From NCBI RefSeq assembly GCF_915403165.1, contig NZ_OU659204.1, forward strand, positions 1,798,001-1,862,000: a DNA stretch of 64,000 nucleotides, given 5' to 3'. Below, piece after piece: positions 39,908 through 49,601 of this stretch. This DNA is from Providencia alcalifaciens (lineage in GTDB: Bacteria; Pseudomonadota; Gammaproteobacteria; Enterobacterales; Enterobacteriaceae). Each line of letters opens with the position of its first letter. The stretch's first letter is position 1. Made by a program: the position numbers and the translations under genes. The notes below the pieces were generated by a model. The model was not told the origin of the DNA, searched no databases, and saw nothing but the letters and a program-made list of their open reading frames with translations.

Positions 39908-41833
39908 GTGTCTAACGACTTTTCAGAAGATGGCTTTCTAGCAAAAACAATTCCCGGTTTCCAACCTCGAGCGGCGCAGGTCACCATGTCTGACGCAGTC
40001 ACTCAATCCATTGAGCAGCAGCATGTGCTGGTGGCTGAAGCGGGGACAGGAACAGGGAAAACCTACGCTTACCTTGTCCCTGCATTACGTAGTGGCAAAA
40101 AAGTGATTGTCTCTACGGGGTCGAAAGCCTTGCAAGACCAACTTTATCACCGCGACCTACCAACGATTATCGATGCGATGAACTACACAGGTAAAACGGC
40201 GCTTCTAAAAGGTCGCTCAAATTATCTGTGTCTTGAAAGGTTAGATCAGCAATCCCTCGGTGGAGGTAGCCTAGAGCCGGAGATCCTCACAGCGGTTGTG
40301 AGATTACGCAGTTGGTCCATCGAATCAGAATTGGGGGATACCAGTACTTGCCATGATATTGCTGAAGATAGCCCCGTTTGGCCGTTAGTCACTAGCACCA
40401 ACGATAACTGTTTAGGCAGTGATTGCCCCCGCTACCAAGAGTGCTTTGTACTCAAAGCTCGTCGTAAAGCCCTTGATGCCGATGTGGTAGTTGTTAACCA
40501 TCATCTTTTTATGGCTGATAGAGTGGTGAAAGATACGGGTTTTGGGGAGTTGATCCCCCAAGCTGATGTAATGATCTTCGATGAAGCTCATCAAATTCCT
40601 GATATTGCAAGCCAATATTTTGGTCAGCAACTCAGTAGTCGGCAACTGTTAGATTTAGCGCGCGATATGATAATGACGTATCGTACAGAGCTAAAAGACC
40701 AAGCCCAATTGCAAAAAAGTGCCGATAGGCTGACGCAAAGCACACTGGATTTTCGTCTTAACTTAGGGGAAAACAGCTTTAGAGGGAATTTACGGGAATT
40801 ACTGAAATTATCCGAAGTTCAGCGAGCGTTAACGCTGTTGGATGATGCACTGGAACTCTGTTATGAAGTCATCAAAACGTCATTAGGGCGTTCCCAAAGT
40901 TTGGATTCTATTTTTGAGCGCGTGACGATTTACCGCAACCGTCTTAACCGCTTAAAAGATGTCACCATACCGGGTTATAGTTACTGGTTTGAGAGCTACG
41001 GACGTCACTTTTTATTAGCTTTAACACCACTCACTGTCGCTGATAAATTCAGTGAAATGATTGCCAGTACGCCGGCTAGTTGGGTGTTCACATCAGCAAC
41101 TCTTTCTGTTAACGAAAAACTGAGCCACTTTACTGACAGATTAGGACTCAATTGCGCGAAAACGTTATTGCTCGCAAGTCCGTTTGATTATGAAAGCCAA
41201 ACTTTGCTGTGTGTGCCTCGCTTTTTACCGGAACCTAATCAACGGGGGAGCGCTCAAAAGCTCGCCAATATGTTACGCCCGTTAATTGAAAAAAACCGAG
41301 GTCGCTGCTTCTTTTTATGTACCTCTCATTTAATGATGAGGGAATTAGCTGAAGAATTTAAAGCGTCGCTGACATTGCCCGTGCTTATGCAGGGGGAAAG
41401 CAGTAAAAATAAATTGCTGGCACAGTTTATTGCGGCAGGAAATGCCGTTTTGGTGGCTACGAGTAGTTTCTGGGAAGGGGTTGATGTCCGAGGTGATGAA
41501 CTGACCTGCGTGATCATCGATAAACTCCCGTTTACTGCACCGGATGACCCGTTATTACGCGCTCGGATTGAAGATTGTGAACTTCGAGGCGGAGACCCAT
41601 TTGCCGATGTTCAACTGCCTGATGCTGTCATCACATTAAAGCAAGGGGTTGGACGCTTGATCCGCGACACAAAAGATTACGGCGTGATTGTGATTTGTGA
41701 CAATCGACTCGTAACACGCCCCTACGGAGAGGTATTTTTGCGAAGTTTACCACCTTCGCCACGTACACGAGATCTGAATAAAGCGATTGAATTTTTGGCA
41801 ACAAAGCGCGCGGAAGCGACTGAGAAACACTAA
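39908..41833 (+). CDS. yoaA: XPD/Rad3-like DNA helicase YoaA
   Basis: Iron-sulfur superfamily 2 helicase that pairs with the HolC subunit in E. coli to repair blocked forks. The frame is open from 39875, but E. coli YoaA begins close to SNDF; GTG 39908 has AGG seven bases upstream and gives 641 residues against 636. Walker A is EAGTGTGKTYAY, the DEAH box is FDEAHQ, and four cysteines for the cluster occur in STCHD, NDNCLGSDCP and QECFVLKARR. The C-terminal helicase motif VGRLIRD is intact. Confidence 0.94.
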   Translation: MSNDFSEDGFLAKTIPGFQPRAAQVTMSDAVTQSIEQQHVLVAEAGTGTGKTYAYLVPALRSGKKVIVSTGSKALQDQLYHRDLPTIIDAMNYTGKTALLKGRSNYLCLERLDQQSLGGGSLEPEILTAVVRLRSWSIESELGDTSTCHDIAEDSPVWPLVTSTNDNCLGSDCPRYQECFVLKARRKALDADVVVVNHHLFMADRVVKDTGFGELIPQADVMIFDEAHQIPDIASQYFGQQLSSRQLLDLARDMIMTYRTELKDQAQLQKSADRLTQSTLDFRLNLGENSFRGNLRELLKLSEVQRALTLLDDALELCYEVIKTSLGRSQSLDSIFERVTIYRNRLNRLKDVTIPGYSYWFESYGRHFLLALTPLTVADKFSEMIASTPASWVFTSATLSVNEKLSHFTDRLGLNCAKTLLLASPFDYESQTLLCVPRFLPEPNQRGSAQKLANMLRPLIEKNRGRCFFLCTSHLMMRELAEEFKASLTLPVLMQGESSKNKLLAQFIAAGNAVLVATSSFWEGVDVRGDELTCVIIDKLPFTAPDDPLLRARIEDCELRGGDPFADVQLPDAVITLKQGVGRLIRDTKDYGVIVICDNRLVTRPYGEVFLRSLPPSPRTRDLNKAIEFLATKRAEATEKH

Positions 41834-41936
41834 TTTTATGCAATCCAGTGGGCAGTTTATGCTAAGATACCGCCCATCTTTCAGGTTGCCGTCATGAGGC
41901 GACAACAAAAAAACTAATATTTGCCGGAGTTTAGGC

Positions 41937-42632
41937 ATGTCGAGTCGTATTCTAGCTGTTGATACAGCCACTGAAGCTTGTTCTGTCGCATTACTGTGCG
42001 ACGGTGAAATTATTTCGCGTTTTGCAATCTCTCCTCGCGAACATACCCAAAAAGTATTACCGATGGTAGAAGAAGTACTGGCGCAAGCAGGCATTAAACT
42101 AAATCAATTAGATGCACTAGCATTTGGACGTGGACCGGGTAGCTTTACTGGGGTTCGAATTGGTGTGGGCATTGCTCAAGGCTTAGCGTTGGGTGCCGAT
42201 TTACCCATGATCGGTGTTTCCTCGCTGATGACGTTGGCACAAGGGGTATATCGAACTACGGATAGCTCCCGTGTGTTGGTGGCGATTGATGCACGAATGT
42301 CCGAAATATATTGCGCTCAATACCAACGCGATGAGCAGGGATTTTGGTTAGGTGAAGAAACTGAAGCTGTGATGCTTCCTGCTGATTTCAAAGCAAAATT
42401 TACCAAAGTACAAGAGCAGTGGAGTTATGCTGGAACAGGCTGGGCTGCTTATCCTGAATTATTAGAAGGCTCATCATTAAGTGACAGCCTAATCACGCTA
42501 CCTGCAGCTCAAGATATGCTACCTATTGCAGAGCAGCTGTGGCAGGCAGGAAAAGTGACTGCGGTCGAGAATGTCGAACCGACTTATTTGCGTAATGAAG
42601 TGACTTGGAAAAAATTACCAGGTCGGGAATAA
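41937..42632 (+). CDS. tsaB: tRNA threonylcarbamoyladenosine biosynthesis protein TsaB
   Basis: Partner of TsaD and TsaE in t6A37 formation. The 231-residue protein has the ASKHA-like fold start [17 protein letters not shown] and the [13 protein letters not shown] motif at residues 64-76. The yoaA-tsaB order is that of E. coli; the intergenic gap is about 100 bases. Confidence 0.95.
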   Translation: MSSRILAVDTATEACSVALLCDGEIISRFAISPREHTQKVLPMVEEVLAQAGIKLNQLDALAFGRGPGSFTGVRIGVGIAQGLALGADLPMIGVSSLMTLAQGVYRTTDSSRVLVAIDARMSEIYCAQYQRDEQGFWLGEETEAVMLPADFKAKFTKVQEQWSYAGTGWAAYPELLEGSSLSDSLITLPAAQDMLPIAEQLWQAGKVTAVENVEPTYLRNEVTWKKLPGRE

Positions 42633-42660
42633 ATAGAATCGATATCATTTTTGTCGAATG

Positions 42661-42700
42661 AAAAATAGCTATCCGCATAAAGCCGATAGCTATTTTTTTT
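42661..42700 (+). terminator. Terminator of tsaB
   Basis: AAAAATAGCTATC pairs with GATAGCTATTTTT and the T run continues. Confidence 0.92.
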
Positions 42701-42852
42701 AATCTAAGACATAGAATCGGCGTCTAATTGAGCTATTATTTAATAAATAAGCATTAATAAAAATTGGATTGCACATATAATGTGATAAGGAATAGCAGCA
42801 GTTTTAATACGTACTATCTCACTTTATAATGACTACTAATTGGAGGTGGTAA

Positions 42853-43455
42853 ATGAAAATTCAATTTAGCTACCGCTCAGTAATGAAAACTCTATTACTT
42901 GCGGGCATATTAGCGCTGGCAGGTTGTGTATCTATCCCTCAGTCTATTAAAGGGTCGGTACCTAATCCTGCAGATAATCTTAAGTCGGTGCAAAATGCGC
43001 CGGAGATGTATATTGGTCAAGAAGCGCGTTTCGGCGGTAAAGTGCTGTCTGTCTTTAATGAGCCGAAAAGAACGCGGATTGAAATAGCGGTCATGACGTT
43101 AAATAAATATGACGCTGCACCTGAATTAAACTCACCGTCTCTTGGTCGTATCTACGCTTATATCAACGGTTTTGTTGAGCCAAACGATTTTAAAAACCGC
43201 TATGTCACTGTTGTGGGTAACATAACTGGAGAACAAGCAGGGAAAATCGGAGAGGTACCTTACCAGTATGTGACAATGAATGTCACTGGCTTCCAACGTT
43301 GGAGTATTGCACAAAGCGTGATGATGCCACCGCCTGCGGGTCCATGGGGTTACGGGTATTATGGTTCCCCATATTACTATAATCATCCTTGGGGATGGGG
43401 CTATGGATACCCTGTGGGGCCAGCTCAAGTGCAGACGTATTTAACGGAAGATTAA
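42853..43455 (+). CDS. yeaY: Slp/YeaY-family outer-membrane lipoprotein
   Basis: A 200-residue lipoprotein with lipobox LAGC (cysteine at about residue 25), preceded by a strong GGAGG site. The Slp-type core is seen in MYIGQEARFGGKVLSVFNEPKRTRIEIAVMTLN (in part) and GRIYAYINGFVEPNDFKNRYVTVVGNITG. The C-terminus is Gly/Tyr/Pro-rich (GPWGYGYYGSPYYYNHPWGWGYGYP), which is unusual in density. Position between tsaB and fadD matches yeaY of E. coli. Slp-family proteins are stress- or starvation-induced; function unclear. Confidence 0.87.
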   Translation: MKIQFSYRSVMKTLLLAGILALAGCVSIPQSIKGSVPNPADNLKSVQNAPEMYIGQEARFGGKVLSVFNEPKRTRIEIAVMTLNKYDAAPELNSPSLGRIYAYINGFVEPNDFKNRYVTVVGNITGEQAGKIGEVPYQYVTMNVTGFQRWSIAQSVMMPPPAGPWGYGYYGSPYYYNHPWGWGYGYPVGPAQVQTYLTED

Positions 43456-43476
43456 TCAATAGTATTATTTTACTAA

Positions 43477-43506
43477 AAATCCTAGTTAAGCTAGGATTTT
43501 TTTTAT
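43477..43506 (+). terminator. Terminator of yeaY-like gene
   Basis: AATCCTAG pairs with CTAGGATT around TTAAG and is followed by a T run. Confidence 0.88.
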
Positions 43507-43536
43507 AAAAAATCTGAGTGGGCGCTGGCTATTCAA

Positions 43537-44193
43537 ATGAAAAGAGTAAATATAGTTTCCTTATTACTTGCATCCATAATATCTATAACTGCTTGGGCTA
43601 ATTCAAGTAACGAATCGATACCATTAAAGGTCACGGCCAAACACATGACAAGTGACTTGAATTCTGCTCCATTTGGATTTAAATGGGGTGATGATTTAAA
43701 TGAAGTTAAAAGCAAGCTCACAGGGCAATATGAAATAATTGAAGATCCAGAGAGATGCCCATTTACAATCGTCAAAGCGAATAACCTAGATGAAGCGATA
43801 GAAGGTACTGGGGAATATGAACTACTTATCATGCAAAAATATGATGATGTTATTTTCAGTGGATTAATAGGGATCAGCTATAAAAGTAAGCCAGCTAATA
43901 TAGGGGACTATTATAGGTTTCTTCGTAAAATAACTAATAATTTAAGGCGAGAATATGGCGAGCTACAACATGCGAGAAGTATGTCTACACTAGAGCGCTA
44001 TTATTTTTTTGAAGGTGAAAACCTAACGATTAACCTCACTGCGGAACAATACAAAGACACTTTTTTTATTGATTTAGAATATGCCTTTACAGGATATAGG
44101 AAAAAACTAGAAACAGAGGAAGGTTATTCTCAATACTACCGCAGTTATTCTGCCGCAGTGGAAACGTGTAAAAAACAACGAAATCAGCATTAA
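43537..44193 (+). CDS. Secreted protein of unknown function
   Basis: Not recognised. The 218-residue product begins with a signal peptide (MKRVNIVSLLLASIISITAWA). The mature part starts with a segment typical of small periplasmic proteins (SAPFGFKWGDDLNEVKSKL, residues 44-62), which resembles the FGxxWG...E(V/I)K...L pattern of other secreted unknowns. Two cysteines occur (ERCPF, ETCKKQ). No E. coli counterpart lies between yeaY and fadD, so this is accessory DNA. Confidence 0.72.
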   Translation: MKRVNIVSLLLASIISITAWANSSNESIPLKVTAKHMTSDLNSAPFGFKWGDDLNEVKSKLTGQYEIIEDPERCPFTIVKANNLDEAIEGTGEYELLIMQKYDDVIFSGLIGISYKSKPANIGDYYRFLRKITNNLRREYGELQHARSMSTLERYYFFEGENLTINLTAEQYKDTFFIDLEYAFTGYRKKLETEEGYSQYYRSYSAAVETCKKQRNQH

Positions 44194-44307
44194 AATTTTC
44201 AACACTCAGCCCGCTAATATGGCAGGTTTTTATACCCGCAGTTTGCTAGGTATTGCGTCATCATCAGGCTATCATTACGGTAAATCAATCTAATATTGAG
44301 ATAATAA

Positions 44308-44784
44308 ATGAAAGTTATAACACCTTGTTTATGTTTTCTTTTTCCATTTATGAGTATTTTTTCATCTCATGTTTTAGGTGATGATGAGATGAAAAATACA
44401 ACACCTGATAAAATCAAAGAATTTAAACAAAAGCAAAGCAATGATTTTAGGGAATTAAAAGAGAAGATAATTGAGAATGAAAGTAAAGGATTACCACTTT
44501 TAATTGATAGCCATACGCTGGTGACTAACGTATCACAAGATGACGATTATATTGTCATGACATATGAAGTTAAAGGTATTCCACTTCAAGTGTTTGAGAG
44601 TGATATATCAGTCGAGAATGCAAAAAGAATTCTCACAGCGAATTACTGCCAGAATGAATCTAACATGAATTTATGGCGAGCGGTTTTCTCCTCAGGGATA
44701 CAACACTTATATTATATTGACGGCAAAGAAGCGATGAAAGTGGAGATTAAACCAAGTGAGTGCAATCAAGGTGTTAAAAGGTGA
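44308..44784 (+). CDS. Small secreted protein of unknown function
   Basis: Not recognised with certainty. The 158-residue protein has a signal-like N-terminus (residues 1-24, ending VLGDDE). The mature region contains a helix rich in Lys/Glu (DKIKEFKQKQSNDFRELKEK) and then a mixed alpha/beta domain ending with two cysteines, NYCQNES and PSECNQ, around LYYIDGKEAMKVEI, a pattern seen in small periplasmic proteins. It follows the previous gene by about 115 bases and may share its origin. Confidence 0.68.
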   Translation: MKVITPCLCFLFPFMSIFSSHVLGDDEMKNTTPDKIKEFKQKQSNDFRELKEKIIENESKGLPLLIDSHTLVTNVSQDDDYIVMTYEVKGIPLQVFESDISVENAKRILTANYCQNESNMNLWRAVFSSGIQHLYYIDGKEAMKVEIKPSECNQGVKR

Positions 44785-44908
44785 TAAACCATTAGACTCG
44801 TGGTTAGACTGATAAAAAATTGAGGGTAGGATGAAAAGGATATTATTGTATATATTTACATGAGACTGTAATTTAAATTGTGTATTTGCATCCCGTCACT
44901 CAGATGAG

Positions 44909-45036
44909 CAGCCAAATTTTATCCTTTTACGCCAAAGGGGATGACCACTCGTGAAATTATCGCTACGGCCAAGAAAATGTACGACGCAGATGTTTCACCG
45001 ACCTTGATTTCAAAAGTCACCGCTATCTTGCAGGCT
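44909..45036 (+). pseudogene. Decayed IS256-family (mutator) transposase fragment
   Basis: A short stretch translates as QILSFYAKG and, after one extra G in a GGGG run at 44937-44940, as MTTREIIATAKKMYDADVSP followed by TLISKVT. These join into the conserved N-terminal region of IS256-type transposases, so this is a frameshifted remnant of about 40 codons. No terminal inverted repeats or remaining transposase were found. Downstream DNA to about 45110 contains further degenerate coding-like sequence (NTANYGNKQTKVLVN and a stop) that I cannot assign. Confidence 0.75.
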
Positions 45037-45215
45037 GGCTATACAGCGGCTTCTAGTGTGTTTATAATACTGCTAATTATGGTAATAAACAGACTAAAGT
45101 TCTGGTGAATTAATCACAAGTTGAATAGGGCGGCATTGACCGCCTTATTTTTATCTCGAAGGAATGAAATTTATTTAGTGATATAGCTCCCAACCTTAAC
45201 ATTGTCTAATTTTCA

Positions 45216-45232
45216 AACTGGTACAATGAGTT
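45216..45232 (+). promoter_or_regulatory. FadR-like operator of fadD
   Basis: AACTGGTACAATGAGTT matches the FadR consensus AACTGGTCNGACCAGTT at most positions, including both AACTGGT and AGTT ends. It lies about 60 bases upstream of the fadD start, where FadR represses fadD in E. coli. Confidence 0.7.
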
Positions 45233-45289
45233 AATAATTTGTTAAGGGGTTGTGTAAAATAATAACTCACTAAATTCAGGAGTAACATT

Positions 45290-46978
45290 TTGGAAAAAAT
45301 CTGGCTAAAAAACTATCCTGCTGATGTACCTGAAGAAATAAATCCTGATGATTTCGCGTCATTAGCAGAGTTACTTGAAAATGCGGTTTCTCAATATGCG
45401 GATCAGCCTGCGTTCATAAACATGGGCGCTGTCATGACCTACCGTAAACTTGAAGAGAGAAGCCGTGCATTTGCCGCCTACCTGCAAAATGGACTGGGTC
45501 TTAAAAAAGGCGACCGAGTTGCTTTAATGATGCCAAACTTGCTGCAGTATCCCATTGCGCTGTTTGGGGTCTTACGTGCGGGTATGGTTGCGGTTAATGT
45601 TAACCCACTGTATACCCCTCGAGAGTTAGAGCATCAGTTAAATGATAGCGGGGCGACAGCGATTGTCATCGTTTCTAACTTTGCTCATACGTTAGAGAAA
45701 ATCGTTTTTAATACCAAAGTTAAACACGTTATTTTAACCCGCTTAGGGGATCAGCTACCGCGCCCGAAAGCCACAATTGTGGATTTTGTGGTGAAATATG
45801 TAAAACGGTTGGTTCCAAAATACAATTTACCGGATGCCATTTCGTTTCGTCGCGCCATGCATCAAGGTTATCGAATGCAATATATCAAGCCGAATATTAT
45901 TGGCGAAGATTTAGCATTCTTACAATATACTGGTGGCACGACTGGGGTAGCCAAAGGCGCGATGTTAACGCATCGAAATATGCTCGCAAATATTGCCCAA
46001 GCTAAAGCTGCGTATGGTCCTGTTTTACATTTTGGTCATGAATATGTGGTAACGGCACTGCCTCTTTATCACGTCTTTGCGCTGACCGTAAACTGCTTAT
46101 TGTTTATTAGTGTGGGTGGCGTGAATCTGCTTATCACCAACCCGCGAGATGTGCCAGATACAGTAAAACAATTATCCCGCTATCCATTTACATCGATCAC
46201 GGGTGTTAACACACTCTTTAATGCATGGTTGCAAAACCCTGAGTTTCAGAAGCTTGATTTTTCCCGTTTAAGGCTGTCTGTTGGGGGCGGAATGCCGGTA
46301 CATAAAGCGGTTGCTCAGAAGTGGCAAGCGCTAACTGGGCGGCATTTACTCGAAGGTTATGGCTTAACGGAATGTTCGCCATTAGTTTCTGGTAACCCAT
46401 ATAATTTAACAGCTTATAGTGGTAGTATCGGGATACCTGTTCCATCAACCGATGTGAAGTTTTTAGATGATGATGGGCATGAAGTTCCTCATGGTACTCC
46501 TGGGGAAATGTGGGTAAAAGGCCCGCAGGTGATGAAAGGGTATTGGAATCGCCCTGATGCGACCAGTGAAACTATCGTCGATGGTTGGTTAGCCACTGGC
46601 GATATCGCCGAAATAGATGACGAAGGCTATATTCGTATTGTTGACCGCAAAAAAGATATGATTATTGTCTCTGGTTTTAATGTCTACCCGAATGAAATCG
46701 AAGATGTGATTTCCATGCATCCTGATGTTATCGAATGTGCAGCAATTGGGGTGCCAAGCGAAAGTACTGGAGAGGCGGTGAAGGTTTTTGTGGTCACCAA
46801 AAATTCAGCGCTGACCGCAGCAGATCTAAAAACATTCTGCCGCCGTTCGCTAACAGCGTATAAAGTACCGAAAATTTTTGAGTTTCGTGATGAGCTGCCA
46901 AAATCTAACGTAGGAAAAATTCTACGAAAAGAATTACGAGCCGAAGAGCAGCAAGCACGAGAAAAATCACCGTCATAG
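45290..46978 (+). CDS. fadD: Long-chain fatty acid-CoA ligase FadD
   Basis: Activates imported long-chain fatty acids as acyl-CoA at the inner membrane. Translation starts at TTG, as in E. coli fadD, with CAGGAGTAA just upstream. The 562-residue protein has the AMP-binding P-loop [14 protein letters not shown] (residues 213-226), the [10 protein letters not shown] motif and the FACS signature region [25 protein letters not shown] (in part). Next gene is rnd, as in E. coli. Confidence 0.97.
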   Translation: MEKIWLKNYPADVPEEINPDDFASLAELLENAVSQYADQPAFINMGAVMTYRKLEERSRAFAAYLQNGLGLKKGDRVALMMPNLLQYPIALFGVLRAGMVAVNVNPLYTPRELEHQLNDSGATAIVIVSNFAHTLEKIVFNTKVKHVILTRLGDQLPRPKATIVDFVVKYVKRLVPKYNLPDAISFRRAMHQGYRMQYIKPNIIGEDLAFLQYTGGTTGVAKGAMLTHRNMLANIAQAKAAYGPVLHFGHEYVVTALPLYHVFALTVNCLLFISVGGVNLLITNPRDVPDTVKQLSRYPFTSITGVNTLFNAWLQNPEFQKLDFSRLRLSVGGGMPVHKAVAQKWQALTGRHLLEGYGLTECSPLVSGNPYNLTAYSGSIGIPVPSTDVKFLDDDGHEVPHGTPGEMWVKGPQVMKGYWNRPDATSETIVDGWLATGDIAEIDDEGYIRIVDRKKDMIIVSGFNVYPNEIEDVISMHPDVIECAAIGVPSESTGEAVKVFVVTKNSALTAADLKTFCRRSLTAYKVPKIFEFRDELPKSNVGKILRKELRAEEQQAREKSPS

Positions 46979-47030
46979 CGAGTAAGCGATGAATAGCTAA
47001 TTAGGCGATGAATTAACAAAAGCAATGTGT

Positions 47031-47056
47031 GTAACGCCGGTTTTTACCGGCGTTAC
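47031..47056. terminator. Perfect hairpin between fadD and rnd
   Basis: GTAACGCCGGT pairs perfectly with ACCGGCGTTAC around TTTT. There is no T run after it, so it may be a processing or stability element rather than a full terminator. Confidence 0.55.
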
Positions 47057-47105
47057 TGTGTCAATTAGATACATTTAACCAAATTATAATAAAGAGAAAC
47101 TTGTT

Positions 47106-48227
47106 TTGAATTACCGTTTAGTCACAACAGATAGCGAATTAGCCCAAGTCTGCCAAGAGGCCAGTGATGCGCCATGGTTAGCATTAGATACTGAGTTTGT
47201 TCGCACCCGAACCTATTACCCACAGCTGGGTTTATTGCAGTTGTATGATGGAAAACAGGTTTCATTGATTGATCCGCTATTAATGACTGACTTTAGCCCA
47301 TTTAAGGCGCTGTTAACCAATCCAAACCAATTGAAATTTTTGCATGCAGGCAGCGAAGACTTAGAAGTGTTTATGCATGATTTTGGTTGTGTGCCAGAAC
47401 CGATGATGGATACCCAAATCGTAGCGGCATTTTTGGGGTATCCAATTTCTTGTGGTTTTGCTACGTTAGTGGCGGAACATCTGGGGGTTGAGTTAGATAA
47501 AAGCGAATCTCGCACAGATTGGCTCGCGCGTCCTTTAAGTTTGAAGCAGTGTGATTATGCGACGGCCGATGTGCTTTATTTACTGCCACTGGCTAAAATT
47601 TTGATGGAAAAAGTGACGGAAGCTGGCTATTTGGCCGATGCCCAAGATGAGTGCCAACGTGTAGTTGCCCGTCGTCAGAAAACACTCAAACCGGAAAAAG
47701 CCTATTTAAACATCACCAATGCGTGGCAATTACGTGATGAACAACTCGCGTGTTTACAGCTGCTGGCGGCATGGCGGTTGGATCAAGCAAAAGCGCGGGA
47801 TATGGCGATAAATTTCGTTGTTAAAGAAGAGAATCTATGGAAAGTTGCACGTTATTTACCGAGCTCTTTAGGTGAATTGGATGCCCTAGGTTTATCTGGA
47901 CAAGAAATTCGCTGCCATGGTCGTCGTTTATTAAGTATTGTCGAAGATGCGAAGAAACTGGATGAAAGCCAATATCCAGCACCGGTTGCGAATATTACTG
48001 AGCAGAGCCAATACAAAAGCATTTTTAAAGAGATTAAAGGGGTGGTGAAAGAAATCGCCGAGAATGAAAAATTCAACCCAGAGTTATTAGCATCTCGTCG
48101 ACAAATTAACCAGTTATTAGCGGTACATTGGGGGCTAAAAGAGACATCCTGTCAGCCTGAACTGCTTGCTGGTTGGCGAGGCCGGTTACTGGAAGCACCA
48201 TTAACCCAATTACTTAGCCAAGCGTAA
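47106..48227 (+). CDS. rnd: Ribonuclease D
   Basis: 3'-5' exoribonuclease for tRNA and small RNA 3' maturation. Starts at TTG, as in E. coli rnd. The 373-residue protein has DEDD motifs: LALDTEFVRTRTYYPQLGL, the ExoII aspartate in FLHAGSEDLEVF and ExoIII in CDYATADVLYLLPLA, followed by an HRDC domain (LACLQLLAAWRLDQAKARDM). The last third is the second HRDC-like domain. Confidence 0.96.
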   Translation: MNYRLVTTDSELAQVCQEASDAPWLALDTEFVRTRTYYPQLGLLQLYDGKQVSLIDPLLMTDFSPFKALLTNPNQLKFLHAGSEDLEVFMHDFGCVPEPMMDTQIVAAFLGYPISCGFATLVAEHLGVELDKSESRTDWLARPLSLKQCDYATADVLYLLPLAKILMEKVTEAGYLADAQDECQRVVARRQKTLKPEKAYLNITNAWQLRDEQLACLQLLAAWRLDQAKARDMAINFVVKEENLWKVARYLPSSLGELDALGLSGQEIRCHGRRLLSIVEDAKKLDESQYPAPVANITEQSQYKSIFKEIKGVVKEIAENEKFNPELLASRRQINQLLAVHWGLKETSCQPELLAGWRGRLLEAPLTQLLSQA

Positions 48228-48364
48228 TCATAATAAAGGCGCAAAATAGCGATAATTTTGTGCCTTTATATCATTTTCTAAGTGTTTTTTTCTTGGGTAT
48301 TTTGTTACTCATTTCAATAAGTTTTATTCTCATCCCGCCAATACTCAATATTTATTCTTCTTTA

Positions 48365-48383
48365 AATAATAAAGATTATTATT
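48365..48383 (+). promoter_or_regulatory. Fur-box-like dyad, distal
   Basis: AATAATAAAGATTATTATT matches the 19-base Fur consensus GATAATGATAATCATTATC at 13 positions. It lies about 360 bases upstream of the hemophilin-like gene, so its target is uncertain. Confidence 0.45.
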
Positions 48384-48622
48384 TAGCACCAATCTAAAAA
48401 TAACACCGATATTTAATCTTAATGTCATTGTTTAATGCATTTTAATTCTGTAATCACTCTTAAAAAATAGCCAATATAAGTAAAAATAGAACTTAAAATA
48501 ACCCATTACAGCGATGATTAACATTTATAGGGGGAGGGTTATTTTATAGTTTATTGAAAAATAAAAAGAAAAAATATCATTCCAATACAATGATTTTTAA
48601 TTGAATTATAATTTCTCTATTT

Positions 48623-48641
48623 GTAAATAAAACTCATTCTC
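48623..48641 (-). promoter_or_regulatory. Fur-box-like site, proximal
   Basis: The minus strand reads GAGAATGAGTTTTATTTAC, 12 of 19 matches to the Fur consensus. It lies about 105-125 bases upstream of the hemophilin-like start. A by-eye match only. Confidence 0.45.
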
Positions 48642-48745
48642 ATAAAATCATTTCCAGTTTGTGGGCCCGCAAATACGTCCAAGAGCACAGAGCAAAAAGC
48701 ATCATCTCCTTTTAATTTTTTATTTTCAAAATAAGGAAATTGAAT

Positions 48746-49498
48746 ATGAATAAAAGCACTAAATTTACATTAATTGCTATGTTGGTGGGGGTTTCTACTT
48801 GTGCGAGTGCGGTAACGGAATCTGCACAAAGCCAAACGTATGAGTCAGAAAGATCGGATATTCGTGTTGATGGAACGGAAGTCGTGAGAGGTCCACATGG
48901 AGGTCAGGTAGGCGATCCTGGTATTGGTCATCGCAGTATTGCAGGAGGAAAAACAATCTCATTATTAGGTCTGACTAAGATGGGAACAAAAACAGACGAA
49001 GGTGTAACAATAGTTAATAGTGGCGGACCATCAAGTCATTCAGGTATGGGTAAATTTCAGTTTGCTAAAGTAGCGGATGCTGAAGTTTATTATGGAGATT
49101 GGTCACAAACTGGAATGGAAGACGATGCTAAGCATACGGCATTCTTCTCTGGTCTCGACGCTACAACAGCAGTCCCTACCGAAGGTAAAGCAACTTACAC
49201 TATCGCTGGTATCAATCAATATGATGGAGAGAAACAACTCTCTGGTACATTTGAAGCCGACTTTGGTGATAAGGATTACACGGGTTCATTACAAGGTGAG
49301 GAGTTAAAAATTGCTCTCGAGGGGCAAATACAGGATGCAGGCTCATTCTCAGGTTCAGCAATTGCCAATGATACCGTAACGGGCATGAACTATGGTCGCT
49401 TCTTTGGTGAGAATGCAGAGCATGTGGCGGGGGTCGCAGTGTTTAACAGTGACCATCAATATGATACAGCATTTGCGGGTAGCCAAACCGCAGAGTAA
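48746..49498 (+). CDS. Hemophilin-like secreted haem-binding protein (T11SS cargo)
   Basis: The ATG at 48746 has AAGGAA eight bases upstream, giving 250 residues. A signal peptide ends at ASA (about residue 22); the cysteine in VSTC does not fit a lipobox, so the protein is probably released, not lipidated. The N-terminal half is Gly/His-rich (RGPHGGQVGDPGIGHRS), fitting a haem pocket. The C-terminal 100 residues form a TbpB-type eight-strand barrel (LSGTFEADFGDKDYTGSL; YGRFFGENAEHVAGVAVF). This architecture is that of HphA/hemophilin. Context of Slam and TonB receptor supports a hemophore. Haem ligands are not assignable by eye. Confidence 0.8.
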   Translation: MNKSTKFTLIAMLVGVSTCASAVTESAQSQTYESERSDIRVDGTEVVRGPHGGQVGDPGIGHRSIAGGKTISLLGLTKMGTKTDEGVTIVNSGGPSSHSGMGKFQFAKVADAEVYYGDWSQTGMEDDAKHTAFFSGLDATTAVPTEGKATYTIAGINQYDGEKQLSGTFEADFGDKDYTGSLQGEELKIALEGQIQDAGSFSGSAIANDTVTGMNYGRFFGENAEHVAGVAVFNSDHQYDTAFAGSQTAE

Positions 49499-49601
49499 TC
49501 TTTTTATTTAACAGTCTTTGTTTAGCAATATTGTAGTTATCAGGTAGGCAAAAGTGATTTTGCCTACCTGTATTTTTATGGAAAAAGAACAAGGAAGAGA
49601 G

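Larger units (their letters stand above)
48228..48745. other. Regulatory region upstream of the hemophilin locus
   Basis: About 520 bases without a gene, very AT-rich. It contains two Fur-like sites (annotated), and a GC-rich near-palindrome TTTGTGGGCCCGCAAA at 48658-48673. The promoter of the haem acquisition operon is expected here. Confidence 0.55.
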
